Made by a program: the position numbers and the translations under genes
Notes under the pieces: generated by a model
Seen by the model: the letters and a program-made list of their open reading frames with translations, nothing else
Database searches by the model: none
What the model was told of the DNA's origin: nothing
DNA from: Cytobacillus praedii
Lineage (GTDB): Bacteria > Bacillota > Bacilli > Bacillales > Cytobacillaceae
Assembly: GCF_001439605.1 (NCBI RefSeq)
Contig: NZ_LMBX01000019.1
Span: 1 to 64,000 of the forward strand
Direction: 5' to 3'
DNA: 64,000 nucleotides
Shown here: positions 8,378 through 17,341 of the stretch, one piece after another
How positions within the stretch are numbered: the first letter of the stretch is position 1
How the letters are laid out: each line of letters opens with the position of its first letter

Positions 8378-9094
8378 ATGGGAAAGAAGAGCTTAGGTGT
8401 TATCGGCGGAATGGGACCGATGGCAACATCTGTTTTTTTTGAAAAAGTAATTGAAAATACAGTAGCTGGCGCTGATCAAGATCATATTAATATGATTATT
8501 CTTAATCATGCTACATTACCTGATCGAACAAGTGTGATTTTGAATAAAGAGGAAAATACTTTTTTAGATGCGGTTGAAGAAGATATAAAACTGCTTGAAC
8601 GTGCTGGTGTAGCAAATATTGCAATTCCATGCAATACGTCACATTATTTCTATGACAAGATGCAGGAAATGACCGGAGTCAATATTATCCATATGATTGA
8701 TGAAACGTGTAAAGAAATTCATCAATCATATGGTGATAATAGCAAGATCGGAATCTTAGCAACAAATGGTACGGTAAGCAGCGGCATTTATGAAAAGGGA
8801 TGTAATGCTTATAATATGCAGCTGTATAAACCGAACAAGGTCTATCAAGAACAAATTATGAATACAATTTATAATGTAAAGAGTGATTTGGACATTGATG
8901 TGAATGTAATTGAAAACATTATAAAGGACCTCATTCATAATGAAGGCTGCAGCTGTGTCATCCTAGCATGCACAGAGCTGTCATGTTTGAAACTAAGTGA
9001 TGAAGTAATTCCATACTGTGTAGATGCAATGGATGTACTTGTCGAGAGGTCGATTGAGTATTCCGGTGGAGTTGTGAAGAAAGCGAAAAGCTGA
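8378..9094 (+). CDS. aspartate/glutamate racemase family protein
   Basis: A 238-residue, cofactor-independent racemase of the Asp/Glu superfamily. It has the N-terminal signature GVIGGMGPMAT, and both catalytic cysteines are visible: Cys85 in AIPCNTSH and Cys198 in VILACTELS. Such enzymes interconvert L- and D-Asp or Glu in the cytoplasm. The full-length gene lies 38 bases after the MurE-like gene with RBS GAGAAGG, and no promoter or terminator intervenes. The likely job is to supply a D-acidic residue to the two ligases upstream. Asp versus Glu cannot be decided from sequence inspection. Confidence 0.88.
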   Translation: MGKKSLGVIGGMGPMATSVFFEKVIENTVAGADQDHINMIILNHATLPDRTSVILNKEENTFLDAVEEDIKLLERAGVANIAIPCNTSHYFYDKMQEMTGVNIIHMIDETCKEIHQSYGDNSKIGILATNGTVSSGIYEKGCNAYNMQLYKPNKVYQEQIMNTIYNVKSDLDIDVNVIENIIKDLIHNEGCSCVILACTELSCLKLSDEVIPYCVDAMDVLVERSIEYSGGVVKKAKS

Positions 9095-9123
9095 TTGAAG
9101 TCATTTTGAGGGAGGGGTATGTT

Positions 9124-9435
9124 TTGAAGCTGAATGAAGTTGAGAAATTCGAGGCGTTTTTGTCAGAGTCCTTTGGCGATGGCGTACACATAAGAGAATT
9201 ACGCTTATCTAATGAAGAAACAGAATATATTAAAAAGACCTATCCTAAAGCCGTATTTAATAAAAGCTTTCAAAAGGAAACTTCAGACGGAAAAAACTGG
9301 TACAAGGTAACACTCCTACCTCCAACTAAGAAAGACAATCAGGATGAAATCACAGCAATCCAACAAGAAAACCTGAGGCTTAAACAGGAAATAGAAATCC
9401 TTAGAAGAACGATGAAGATTGATAAAAGTAAATAA
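9124..9435 (+). CDS. small coiled-coil protein of unknown function, last gene of the ligase operon
   Basis: A 103-residue protein I do not recognise. The first 65 residues look globular (acidic, with FGDGVHIRELRLS). The last 35 form a charged heptad-like helix (ENLRLKQEIEILRR), suggesting dimerisation. The TTG at 9124 is chosen because GGAGGGG at 9111-9117 is optimally spaced. It lies 29 bases after the racemase and is followed directly by a strong terminator, so it is almost certainly co-transcribed with the ligases. Confidence 0.65.
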   Translation: MKLNEVEKFEAFLSESFGDGVHIRELRLSNEETEYIKKTYPKAVFNKSFQKETSDGKNWYKVTLLPPTKKDNQDEITAIQQENLRLKQEIEILRRTMKIDKSK

Positions 9436-9441
9436 CTCGGA

Positions 9442-9478
9442 AACAAGCCGCTTGGGATGCTGAGCGGCTTGTTTTTTT
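9442..9478 (+). terminator. terminator of the ATP-grasp/MurE-like/racemase operon
   Basis: AACAAGCCGCT pairs perfectly with AGCGGCTTGTT and is followed by a T run. It closes the operon beginning at 5631. Confidence 0.9.
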
Positions 9479-9531
9479 AAAAAAGTGAATTATCAAAGTG
9501 GCAAGGAAATGTTTTTTGCTAACAAAAGTTA

Positions 9532-9866
9532 TGGTAACGAAAGGCAAAGAAACGTGCCCGTCATCAGAGAAAAAGAGAAGTCGTGGTAACGAAAAGTAGA
9601 GAAACGTGCCCTTCACCAGAGAAAAAGTGAAGGTATGGTAACGAAAAACAAAGAAACGTGCCCGTCACCAGAGAAAAAGTGAATGTGTGGTAACGAAAAG
9701 TAGAGAAACGTGCCCTTCACCAGAGAAAAAGTGAAGTCATGGTAACGAAAAACAAAGAAACGTGCCCGCCACCAGAGAAAAAATGAAGGTATGGTAACGA
9801 AAAACAAGAAACGTGCCCTTCACTAGAGAAAAATTGAAGTCATGGTAACGAAAATCATACTTTGGG
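9532..9866. repeat. 52-bp tandem repeat array, seven copies
   Basis: TGGTAACGAAAA begins a unit at 9532, 9584, 9636, 9688, 9740, 9792 and 9843. The period is exactly 52 except for the last step of 51, where one base is lost. Units contain GAAACGTGCCC and CACCAGAGAAAAA, and alternate between TTCACC and GTCACC variants. There is no plausible coding frame. The array fills the gap between the operon terminator and the convergent NERD gene. Confidence 0.92.
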
Positions 9867-9876
9867 AAAACAAAGT

Positions 9877-10803
9877 TTAAATAAAATGAGGATCAGCATA
9901 ATAAGAAGTTCTTCCCTGAGGCACAAGTGTAAAATGCTTTGAGAGGATTCGTCGAATAGTTTTCTTAGATTCAATTATTCTGCACCATTCATGAATAGAA
10001 GTCGTGGTTATTTTATTATCAGGGTAAAGAAGTTTAAACTCGATTATACTTCGTAAAACACCAGTCTCCACTTCTTCTTTGTAAGCACAATTAATACATA
10101 TTAGTGTATCTATCTTGTAAATAACATTCAATGATTTACAGGAACCGCAACTAATTCCCTTTTTAATATTGTCGTAAGTATATTTAGGTAATCTTTTGTA
10201 AGGAGATTCTTCTATATGAAGTGCGGCTATTTGATTAGCAAACTTAATGTTTTGATTTTTTATCATTAATGGTTTTGGCAACTGTTTCGAAAATCGTTTC
10301 AACTGAGTGGGAAATATAATAGGCTGACAGAGAGGAGCTTGATAGAGTTGAAAGTGGGGGTTAATGAAAATTATTTTAGATTTGATAGCTACTTTCAATC
10401 CAAGGCTTTGAAGCAATTGCCTGAGTAAGGATTTACTTCGTTCCAATTGTAGTAAGGGATTCTTTATTTCCTTCTTTGTTAAAGTAAGCCATCTTCCGTT
10501 TTCATCAATAAAGAAATCTCCTTCAAAATTTTTTATCTCGAAAAAATAGAGAGTTTCATCTGCTAGCAGCAGCGAATCTATTTGAAAAGTAGTACGATTG
10601 TATTCAAGCAATAAATCATTCAGGATCAGCCAATTCTCTGAACCTGGCAGATCGTTCAGCCACGCATCAAACTGAATTTCTCCCTCAAACCCTTTTTCAA
10701 GGCTCCAATAATACTGCACCTCTTCATCTGATAAATCCATGCGCCTATTCAACATTCGGTAAAGCTTTAATTCTTTTGATTCACTCCGGGGGTTAATAAC
10801 CAT
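9877..10803 (-). CDS. NERD domain protein with C-terminal zinc ribbon
   Basis: A 308-residue protein. An N-terminal charged region leads into a NERD (nuclease-related) domain with the nuclease-like strand pattern FQIDSLLL ... LYFFEIKNFEGDF, whose Asp and Glu-x-Lys residues match a restriction-endonuclease-like active site. A C-terminal CGSC ... CINC quartet suggests a zinc ribbon, followed by a helical tail. Bacillus NERD proteins are mostly uncharacterised. I chose the ATG at 10803 because AGGAGGAGG lies six bases upstream; the ATG at 10836 lacks an RBS. The gene is monocistronic. Confidence 0.78.
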   Translation of the reverse strand: MVINPRSESKELKLYRMLNRRMDLSDEEVQYYWSLEKGFEGEIQFDAWLNDLPGSENWLILNDLLLEYNRTTFQIDSLLLADETLYFFEIKNFEGDFFIDENGRWLTLTKKEIKNPLLQLERSKSLLRQLLQSLGLKVAIKSKIIFINPHFQLYQAPLCQPIIFPTQLKRFSKQLPKPLMIKNQNIKFANQIAALHIEESPYKRLPKYTYDNIKKGISCGSCKSLNVIYKIDTLICINCAYKEEVETGVLRSIIEFKLLYPDNKITTTSIHEWCRIIESKKTIRRILSKHFTLVPQGRTSYYADPHFI

Positions 10804-11124
10804 AGGCATCCTCCTCCTATCAAGATTTACAATCATTCTATGAAATATTACCTTTTTTTACAAGAGCTGGGTTCTACTGAAATATAAATGTAATAATTTT
10901 GGGGATTAAATTTATAAATGACAATGCTATAATATAAAAGATGTGAATATACAACAAAATATGACTCGTTTTCCCAAAATAATATACAACATTCTACATA
11001 CTACCTCATAAATCATCCGTAAAATTTCGCCAAAACTAGACAAATGAGGATTACTTTTCTATAGTAATAGAATCTTAAAGTACATAGATTATTTTATAGT
11101 AATAGAGAGGAGACATGGATCAAA
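10804..11124. other. intergenic region between divergent NERD and M23 genes
   Basis: About 320 AT-rich bases. Two copies of TATAGTAATAGA-like sequence occur at about 11060 and 11095, just ahead of the peptidase gene, and could be a direct-repeat regulator site. I see no convincing promoter, riboswitch or small gene. Confidence 0.4.
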
Positions 11125-12390
11125 TTGAAACGAAAATTTCTCGCTCTAGGAATAGGTATCATTTTAGGCAGTGGCAGTTTACTCATGCCTATGTCAAGCA
11201 CTGCTTATGCAGTAACAAATAAGCAGCTAGAGGAAAAAAAGAAAGATATACAAGAAAAACGTTCAAACGTTCAATCAGAGATTAGTCAAAAGAAAGATGA
11301 CTTAGTGCAAATTGGGGAAGAAAAATCAGCAGTTCAGAAAGAACTGGATAAATTAGAACTTACAATTGCAGACACGGAAAATAAAATTAAAGAAAAAGAA
11401 GCGCAAATTGCATCTGCTAAAGAGGAGATTAATAAACTCCAACAGGAGATTGCGGTTCTAAAGGAACAGATTAAAAAGAGAGACGAGCTATTAAAGGAAC
11501 GTATTCGTTCAATTCAAGAAAATGGCGGCGTCATTAACTACCTAGACGTATTATTAGGTGCGCAAAGCTTTAGTGACTTTATTAACCGTGTAAGTGCGGT
11601 TACTTCATTCATGGAAGCAGACCGCGATTTGCTTCGCATGCACCAAGAAGATAAGGCATTGCTTGATAAAAAAGAAGCAGAAGCACAGAAACAATTAGAA
11701 GAACTTAACAAAAAATTGGCTGATCTTGAAGGGATGAAGAAGACCCTTAATGGTCAACAAGTTAAAAAGAATAAGCTGTTAGAAGAGTTAAAAGAGCAGG
11801 AAAAAGACATGCATGAAGAACTTCTTGTATTTGAAGATGAAGCAGCGATTCTTGCAGCACAGGAAAAGGCAATTAAACGTGAAATTGAAGCGTGGAATAA
11901 GAGACAGCGTGAATTAGAAGAGCAAAGGAAAAAACAAGCCAATGCACAAGGAAACAAGGTTGGTTCAGCTCCGGAAATTACAAATGGAGTATTTATGAAT
12001 CCTGCAACAGGCAGATTGACATCCCATTATGGACAAAGATGGGGAAGATTGCATTCAGGCATCGATATTGGTAAAGGTGGCCGAACAGAGGCAGTTCCAA
12101 TTGTTGCTGCTGCATCGGGTTCGGTGATCAAAGCAAATTTTGATCGCAGCTACGGAAATGTTGTCATGATTACACACGTAATTGATGGACAAGTCATGAC
12201 AACCGTTTACGGTCATATGGAATCTCTTTCTGTATCCAATGGAGCAAGTGTTGAAAAAGGTCAGCTGTTAGGCTATATGGGGAATACAGGTAATTCCACT
12301 GGGCCGCATTTACACTTTGAGATCCATCATGGACCTTGGAATGGAAGCAGATCGAACTCTGTAAACCCTCTTAGATATGTAAACTATTAA
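11125..12390 (+). CDS. exported coiled-coil M23 peptidoglycan endopeptidase, EnvC/PcsB-like architecture
   Basis: A 421-residue secreted protein. A signal peptide (basic KRKFLALG, a hydrophobic core and an Ala-x-Ala-like site near residue 29) is followed by a long coiled coil, residues 35-270, rich in Lys/Glu/Gln heptads. A short linker leads to an M23 metallopeptidase domain at about 300-421. The zinc ligands are seen as HSGIDIG and HLHFEIHHG. The coiled-coil hinge plus hydrolase layout is that of division or elongation hydrolases activated through FtsEX-like complexes. The TTG start at 11125 gives a proper signal peptide. The GAGGAG upstream is spaced 12 bases, longer than usual. Confidence 0.85.
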   Translation: MKRKFLALGIGIILGSGSLLMPMSSTAYAVTNKQLEEKKKDIQEKRSNVQSEISQKKDDLVQIGEEKSAVQKELDKLELTIADTENKIKEKEAQIASAKEEINKLQQEIAVLKEQIKKRDELLKERIRSIQENGGVINYLDVLLGAQSFSDFINRVSAVTSFMEADRDLLRMHQEDKALLDKKEAEAQKQLEELNKKLADLEGMKKTLNGQQVKKNKLLEELKEQEKDMHEELLVFEDEAAILAAQEKAIKREIEAWNKRQRELEEQRKKQANAQGNKVGSAPEITNGVFMNPATGRLTSHYGQRWGRLHSGIDIGKGGRTEAVPIVAAASGSVIKANFDRSYGNVVMITHVIDGQVMTTVYGHMESLSVSNGASVEKGQLLGYMGNTGNSTGPHLHFEIHHGPWNGSRSNSVNPLRYVNY

Positions 12391-12399
12391 GTTATTGAA

Positions 12400-12435
12400 A
12401 AAAGGCACTCACCACTAGGTGAAGTGCTTTTTTCT
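12400..12435 (+). terminator. terminator after the M23 gene
   Basis: AAAGGCACTCACC pairs with GGTGAAGTGCTTTTTT around ACTA, with a T run. Confidence 0.8.
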
Positions 12436-12456
12436 AATTTGATATCCGATTTACTG

Positions 12457-12573
12457 CGAACATGCTTCTTAATCATAGGATTGAGTAGTGGATAATACGA
12501 ACATACTCCTTAATCAAACGATTGATTAAGAAAAAATGCGAACATATCTATTAAACAAACGTTTGATTAGTTA
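12457..12573. repeat. 41-bp tandem repeat, three copies with palindromes
   Basis: CGAACAT begins units at 12457, 12498 and 12539, a 41-base period. Each unit contains a TTAAT/TTAAA-CAAACG-TTGATTA inverted repeat. The second unit holds CTTAATCAA-ACGA-TTGATTAAG, and the third contains CAAACGTTTG. The palindromes resemble TetR-type operators. The array sits directly upstream of the AraC-type regulator. Confidence 0.75.
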
Positions 12574-12599
12574 TGCTGAACTATAGAGGTGAGATACAT

Positions 12600-14075
12600 T
12601 TGAATATTCATGTGATGGCAAAAGATACATTAGAAGCTCAAGGAGTTCGGTGGATGATCGAATCGCATCTGCCTGGTATTCAGTTAATGGTATGGGATTC
12701 AATGGAGGAGTTTTCAGAAGCAGTGCAAAATGAGCGGCCGGACCTTGTCATTTTAGATATGGACAGTTGGACGAAGAACAGCGAAGGATTCTGTGAACTG
12801 CTTCAGCGCTATAGAATTCGCTGGTTAGGCCTATCCTCTGAGCGAATTTTTCAAACAGCCTATCGGGCACTCCGTTTTCGTGCCGAAGATGTTATATTCC
12901 GTCCGATATCACCTGAGGATTTAAAAAAACACATTCAACAAATCCGTTATCAAACACGAAATGACCATAAATTCTTCTCAAATCAGACCGGAAATAAAGT
13001 AGCTGCATATACAATTGATTATCCAGATTTATTTTTGCTAGATAAGAACAGATCCTATCCAATAACAATGGTTGCCTTTTTGACACCGAACCCAGAGGCG
13101 CTGCCGCTTGTCTATGATGCTCTACAGCGATATTCCATTCCAGGTACGCATAAGCTTTTTGCATTATCTGATTTTATCTTATGTGTACAGGAAAATGAAA
13201 GAATCGAATCGATTAGGGAGATTTATCATTCTTTCCTATCAAGGTGGAAAGATCGAATGGATGAACCGCTAGCTATACTCATTAACATAGATTCTTCAAA
13301 AGGGCCATTAAAGAAAACGTATCAGCAAACAAGGCAATTAACGAAAAGGGTCTTTTTTGAGGGCTACGATATTATTTTGGAGGAGAATAAGCAATTAGAC
13401 CCTTTAGAAATGGATCCCTTTCTTACGCCTCTTGAACAGCGCCAATGGATTGAGATGCTTGAAACAAGGAATATAAAAGCAATAAGGGAATGGGTTGAAC
13501 GCGAATTTCTAACCTATGACCGTCCTTATCCAGACCCAGAAATGGTTAGAATCCGATTAACGAGTGTACTCGCTCAAATTCGCAGACATATGAAAGCATA
13601 TAATCTTCAAAGTTTATCTCTTGAAGCAAGTTATCATGAGGTTTTTAAGCAAATTGTTCATCAGTCTGTTATTTATCAAATTGTTCAAGAGCTTCTAACA
13701 TTTATCCAAAAATTGCTTCTTCAGGTTCAGGAGCAAATACAAGACGGTCCCCGAACACTTGTAGAGAAAGTACTGGAAATGATTGAATCGAATTATTGGG
13801 ATGCTGGATGGAATTTAGCTGCATGTGCTGAAGGACTGCGCATGAACAAAAGTACGCTAAGCAGACGCTTTTCAGCTGAATCAGGACAAACCTTCCGCAC
13901 TCATCTTCATCAAGTAAGAATTCGTGAAGCAAAGCGATTGCTGCAAGAAACAGATATTTCATTAGATGAAGTGGCACGATTAATCGGCTATGCCCATCAG
14001 ACGTATTTCAATGCGAAATTTAAACAGTATGTAGGCAGTACACCCTTGGCATTTCGGACAGGGGTTAAGAGGTGA
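12600..14075 (+). CDS. AraC-family regulator with receiver-like N-terminal domain
   Basis: A 491-residue cytoplasmic transcription factor. Residues 1-120 resemble a response-regulator receiver fold, with LVILDMD around the would-be phospho-acceptor. A long helical middle region has no recognised signature, and the last 100 residues form two helix-turn-helices of AraC type (LSRRFSAESGQTF and ARLIGYAHQTYFNAKFKQYVG). The TTG at 12600 is chosen because AGAGGTGAG is correctly spaced; the ATG at 12573 lacks an RBS. The layout resembles YesN-type two-component regulators, but no sensor kinase is adjacent. Its position just upstream of hutUIG makes that operon a candidate target. Confidence 0.85.
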   Translation: MNIHVMAKDTLEAQGVRWMIESHLPGIQLMVWDSMEEFSEAVQNERPDLVILDMDSWTKNSEGFCELLQRYRIRWLGLSSERIFQTAYRALRFRAEDVIFRPISPEDLKKHIQQIRYQTRNDHKFFSNQTGNKVAAYTIDYPDLFLLDKNRSYPITMVAFLTPNPEALPLVYDALQRYSIPGTHKLFALSDFILCVQENERIESIREIYHSFLSRWKDRMDEPLAILINIDSSKGPLKKTYQQTRQLTKRVFFEGYDIILEENKQLDPLEMDPFLTPLEQRQWIEMLETRNIKAIREWVEREFLTYDRPYPDPEMVRIRLTSVLAQIRRHMKAYNLQSLSLEASYHEVFKQIVHQSVIYQIVQELLTFIQKLLLQVQEQIQDGPRTLVEKVLEMIESNYWDAGWNLAACAEGLRMNKSTLSRRFSAESGQTFRTHLHQVRIREAKRLLQETDISLDEVARLIGYAHQTYFNAKFKQYVGSTPLAFRTGVKR

Positions 14076-14167
14076 ATAATCATTTTTTTATCGAGGTGAG
14101 CTGTATTCGTGCTGCTCTATATTATATTTAAATATTAAAGAAGTTTAAAAAAGTGGAGTTAATTGCC

Positions 14168-14260
14168 ATGAAGCCTTATACATCCCGTTTCCCTCAAAAA
14201 GAGAATAATCTGTTGCCACGAAAGAACGGAGAATATGATCCTTCATATCTATCGATATAA
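14168..14260 (+). CDS. possible 30-residue leader peptide upstream of hutU
   Basis: ATG at 14168 with GGAG about ten bases upstream opens a 30-codon frame ending TAA at 14260. The peptide starts MKPYTSRFPQ and matches nothing I know. It lies between the regulator and hutU and precedes a hairpin. It could be a regulatory leader, a remnant or chance. Confidence 0.3.
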   Translation: MKPYTSRFPQKENNLLPRKNGEYDPSYLSI

Positions 14261-14271
14261 TTGAAAAGAAA

Positions 14272-14318
14272 ATGAATCGTTTCATAAAAAAAGACGTTTT
14301 GATATCTTTTTGTGAAAT
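14272..14318 (+). promoter_or_regulatory. possible cis-regulatory element in front of hutU
   Basis: ATGAATCGTTTCAT at about 14272-14285 is a partial inverted repeat, shorter than a standard CcpA cre site. It runs into an imperfect hairpin, TTTCATAAAAAAAGA / TCTTTTTGTGAAA, ending near 14317. The rest of 14076-14403 shows no other feature I can support. Confidence 0.35.
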
Positions 14319-14403
14319 ATATTATAAAAATAGCCATAATTTATAATTAATTATCCGAAATTTCATTATAAAATAAAAATATAGAAAAGGGAGGGAATTA
14401 GAT

Positions 14404-16077
14404 ATGAAAACGATTTCAAGTGAAAAGGTTGTACGTTACCGTGGAACAGATTTGAATACGAAGGGATGGCTGCAGGAAGCTGCACTTCGCATGTTAATGA
14501 ACAATTTGGACGCAGATGTGGCTGAGCGCCCAGAAGATCTTGTTGTTTATGGAGGAATTGGGAAGGCTGCACGCAACTGGGAATGCTTTGATGCGATTGT
14601 GAAATCATTGAAAGAATTGGAAAATGATGAAACGCTGCTTGTTCAATCTGGAAAACCAGTAGCGATCTTTAAATCACACGCAGATGCCCCACGCGTCCTG
14701 CTTGCGAATTCGAATATTGTCCCTGCCTATGCGAATTGGGAGACATTCCATGAACTTGATAAAAAAGGCTTGATGATGTACGGACAAATGACAGCGGGGA
14801 GCTGGATTTACATTGGTTCGCAAGGAATTGTGCAAGGAACTTATGAAACTTTCGCTGAGCTGGCTAAGCAGCACTTCAATGGTTCGCTTAAACATACAAT
14901 CACTGTCACAGCAGGCCTCGGCGGAATGGGTGGAGCGCAGCCGCTTGCTGTTACGATGAATGGCGGAGTTTGTATTGGCATTGATGTGGATGAAACACGG
15001 ATTGATCGCCGAATTGAGACGCGATATACAGATGTGAAAACAGATTCTTTAGACGAAGCGATTCGTCTGGCTCAGGAAGCAAAGCTTTCTGGCAAGGCTC
15101 TATCTATCGGTCTGATCGGAAATGCTTCAGACATCCTGCCTGAAATGATCGCACGTAACTTTATTCCAGATGTCCTAACAGATCAAACATCTGCACACGA
15201 TCCACTAAATGGATATGTTCCTTCTGAAATGTCACTAGAAGATGCGGCAGAGCTTAGGAAAAAGGATGCTAGTGAATATGTGAAGCTTTCAAAAGCTTCA
15301 ATGGCAAAACATGTTGAAGCCATGCTTGATATGATGGAAAAAGGTGCGGTTACATTTGATTACGGCAATAATATCCGTCAAGTCGCCAAGGATGAAGGAG
15401 TTGAAAATGCCTTTGCTTTCCCTGGATTTGTGCCTGCGTATATTCGCCCTCAATTCTGTGAAGGGAAAGGACCTTTCCGCTGGGTAGCACTTTCAGGTGA
15501 CCCGATGGATATTTATAAAACTGACGAGGTCATTTTACGGGAATTTAGCGACAATGAACATTTATGCAACTGGATTCGTATGGCACAAGAAAAAATTGAA
15601 TTCCAGGGATTGCCTTCTCGTATTTGCTGGCTTGGCTATGGGGAGAGGGCACGTTTTGGAAAAATCATTAATGATATGGTGGCAAGCGGAGAATTGAAAG
15701 CACCAATCGTTATTGGCCGTGACCACCTCGATTCTGGCTCAGTAGCTTCTCCAAACAGGGAAACAGAAGCGATGAAGGATGGTTCTGATGTTGTTGCTGA
15801 CTGGCCGATTTTGAATGCGATGATTAATGCAGTTGGCGGAGCAACATGGGTATCTGTGCATCATGGCGGCGGTGTCGGAATGGGTTACTCTATGCATGCG
15901 GGAATGGTTATTGTTGCTGACGGAACGAAGGAAGCAGGAGCACGTCTTGAACGCGTATTAACAACAGATCCAGGTATGGGAATCGTTCGTCATGTCGATG
16001 CAGGATATGATCTAGCAGAAAAAACAGCTCGTGAAAAAGGGGTAAACATCCCAATGCTGAATAAAGGAAATGAGTAA
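14404..16077 (+). CDS. hutU: urocanate hydratase
   Basis: A 557-residue enzyme that adds water to urocanate to give imidazolonepropionate, the second step of histidine degradation, using bound NAD+. The NAD-binding segment [21 protein letters not shown] and the late [11 protein letters not shown] motif are intact, and the length fits the family (about 550). A good RBS (AAGGGAGGG) precedes the ATG. hutI starts two bases after the stop, so the two are translationally linked. Histidase (hutH), normally the first gene of the pathway, is not in this window. Confidence 0.97.
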   Translation: MKTISSEKVVRYRGTDLNTKGWLQEAALRMLMNNLDADVAERPEDLVVYGGIGKAARNWECFDAIVKSLKELENDETLLVQSGKPVAIFKSHADAPRVLLANSNIVPAYANWETFHELDKKGLMMYGQMTAGSWIYIGSQGIVQGTYETFAELAKQHFNGSLKHTITVTAGLGGMGGAQPLAVTMNGGVCIGIDVDETRIDRRIETRYTDVKTDSLDEAIRLAQEAKLSGKALSIGLIGNASDILPEMIARNFIPDVLTDQTSAHDPLNGYVPSEMSLEDAAELRKKDASEYVKLSKASMAKHVEAMLDMMEKGAVTFDYGNNIRQVAKDEGVENAFAFPGFVPAYIRPQFCEGKGPFRWVALSGDPMDIYKTDEVILREFSDNEHLCNWIRMAQEKIEFQGLPSRICWLGYGERARFGKIINDMVASGELKAPIVIGRDHLDSGSVASPNRETEAMKDGSDVVADWPILNAMINAVGGATWVSVHHGGGVGMGYSMHAGMVIVADGTKEAGARLERVLTTDPGMGIVRHVDAGYDLAEKTAREKGVNIPMLNKGNE

Positions 16078-16079
16078 TA

Positions 16080-17339
16080 ATGAAAAAGCCAATTTGGATT
16101 AAACATATATCTCAGCTTGCCACACTTGCTTCCGACATTAATGGTCCGCGTTCAAAAGAAACGATGTCTGAGTTAGGGCTAATTGAAGACGGCAGTTTAT
16201 GGCTTGAAGATGGTAAAGTTCTAGCTGTGGGAACAACGATCGAGTTAGAAAAACAGTATGCCTTAAAGGCTCATGAAGCAGAAATTATTGATGCGACAGG
16301 ACATTTAGTTACTCCTGGTTTGGTTGATCCTCATACACATGTTGTTTATGGCGGAAGCCGTGAGCGTGAATTTGAAATGCGTCTTGAAGGTGCAACCTAT
16401 ATGGAAATTATGAATGCCGGCGGAGGAATTCATGCTACAACCCGTATGACTCGTGAAGCAACAGAGGAGGAGCTGTTTAAGCAGACATCTCGCAGGCTTG
16501 ATTCTTTTCTTCAGCATGGGGTTACGACAGTTGAGGGAAAAAGCGGGTATGGTATGAACCTTGCGACAGAAATTAAGCAATTGCGGATGATGAAGCGATT
16601 GCAAGAAACTCACGCCATTGATCTTGTTCCTACTTTTATGGGTGCACACGCGGTGCCTCCTGAATTTAAAGGCAAAGAAGATGAATTTGTCGATCATATT
16701 ATTAATGACATGCTTCCAGTAGTCGCTGAAGAAAAGCTAGCTGAGTTTAACGATGTTTTTTGTGAAATAGGCGTCTATACACCTGAGCAATCGGAGCGAA
16801 TTTTAGAGGCCGGAAAGAAACTGGGTTTAACTCCGAAAATTCATGCTGATGAAATTGAGCCATACGGTGGGGCTGAGTTAGCAGCCAAGGTTGGAGCAAT
16901 TTCAGCTGAGCATTTATTAAAAGCATCGGATGAAGGAATTAAAGCAATGGCGGAAGCGGGAACAATTGCTTGTCTGCTCCCGGCAACAGCTCTTTATTTG
17001 CGTGAAGGTGCAGCGGCTGGAAGGAAAATGGTTGATGAGGGAGTGGCAGTAGCTATTTCTACAGATTGCAATCCAGGCTCTTCACCGACAACGTCGATGC
17101 CGCTTGTTATGAATTTGGCCTGTATCTCGATGAGACTAACTCCTGCGGAAGCATTAACAGCAGCGACATATAATGCAGCCTGTGCTATCAACCGACAGGA
17201 TTTGGTTGGTTCACTAGAGGTTGGAAAACAAGCGGACATCGTTCTATGGAACGTAAAAAATTATCAGGAATTACAATACTTATTCGGTGTTAATCATGTC
17301 AAAAAGGTTTGGAAAAAAGGCATTCAGGTGGTGGGATAA
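16080..17339 (+). CDS. hutI: imidazolonepropionase
   Basis: A 419-residue amidohydrolase-superfamily enzyme that opens the imidazolone ring to give N-formimidoyl-L-glutamate. The metal ligands are visible in VDPHTHVVYGG, the later KIHADEIEPYGGAEL and the DCNPGSSPT loop. The length is standard (about 420). It sits between hutU and hutG with almost no spacing, in the classical Gram-positive order U-I-G. Confidence 0.96.
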   Translation: MKKPIWIKHISQLATLASDINGPRSKETMSELGLIEDGSLWLEDGKVLAVGTTIELEKQYALKAHEAEIIDATGHLVTPGLVDPHTHVVYGGSREREFEMRLEGATYMEIMNAGGGIHATTRMTREATEEELFKQTSRRLDSFLQHGVTTVEGKSGYGMNLATEIKQLRMMKRLQETHAIDLVPTFMGAHAVPPEFKGKEDEFVDHIINDMLPVVAEEKLAEFNDVFCEIGVYTPEQSERILEAGKKLGLTPKIHADEIEPYGGAELAAKVGAISAEHLLKASDEGIKAMAEAGTIACLLPATALYLREGAAAGRKMVDEGVAVAISTDCNPGSSPTTSMPLVMNLACISMRLTPAEALTAATYNAACAINRQDLVGSLEVGKQADIVLWNVKNYQELQYLFGVNHVKKVWKKGIQVVG

Positions 17340-17341
17340 CT

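Noticed and set aside
9613-9807. Open frame of repeated Phe-rich peptides in the 52-bp array
   Set aside because: The repetition follows the DNA repeat, the frame has no RBS, and the 52-base unit is not a multiple of three, so each copy is read in a different frame.
74-9866. CRISPR array interpretation of the 52-bp repeats
   Set aside because: Whole units repeat without unique spacers, and no cas genes are present.
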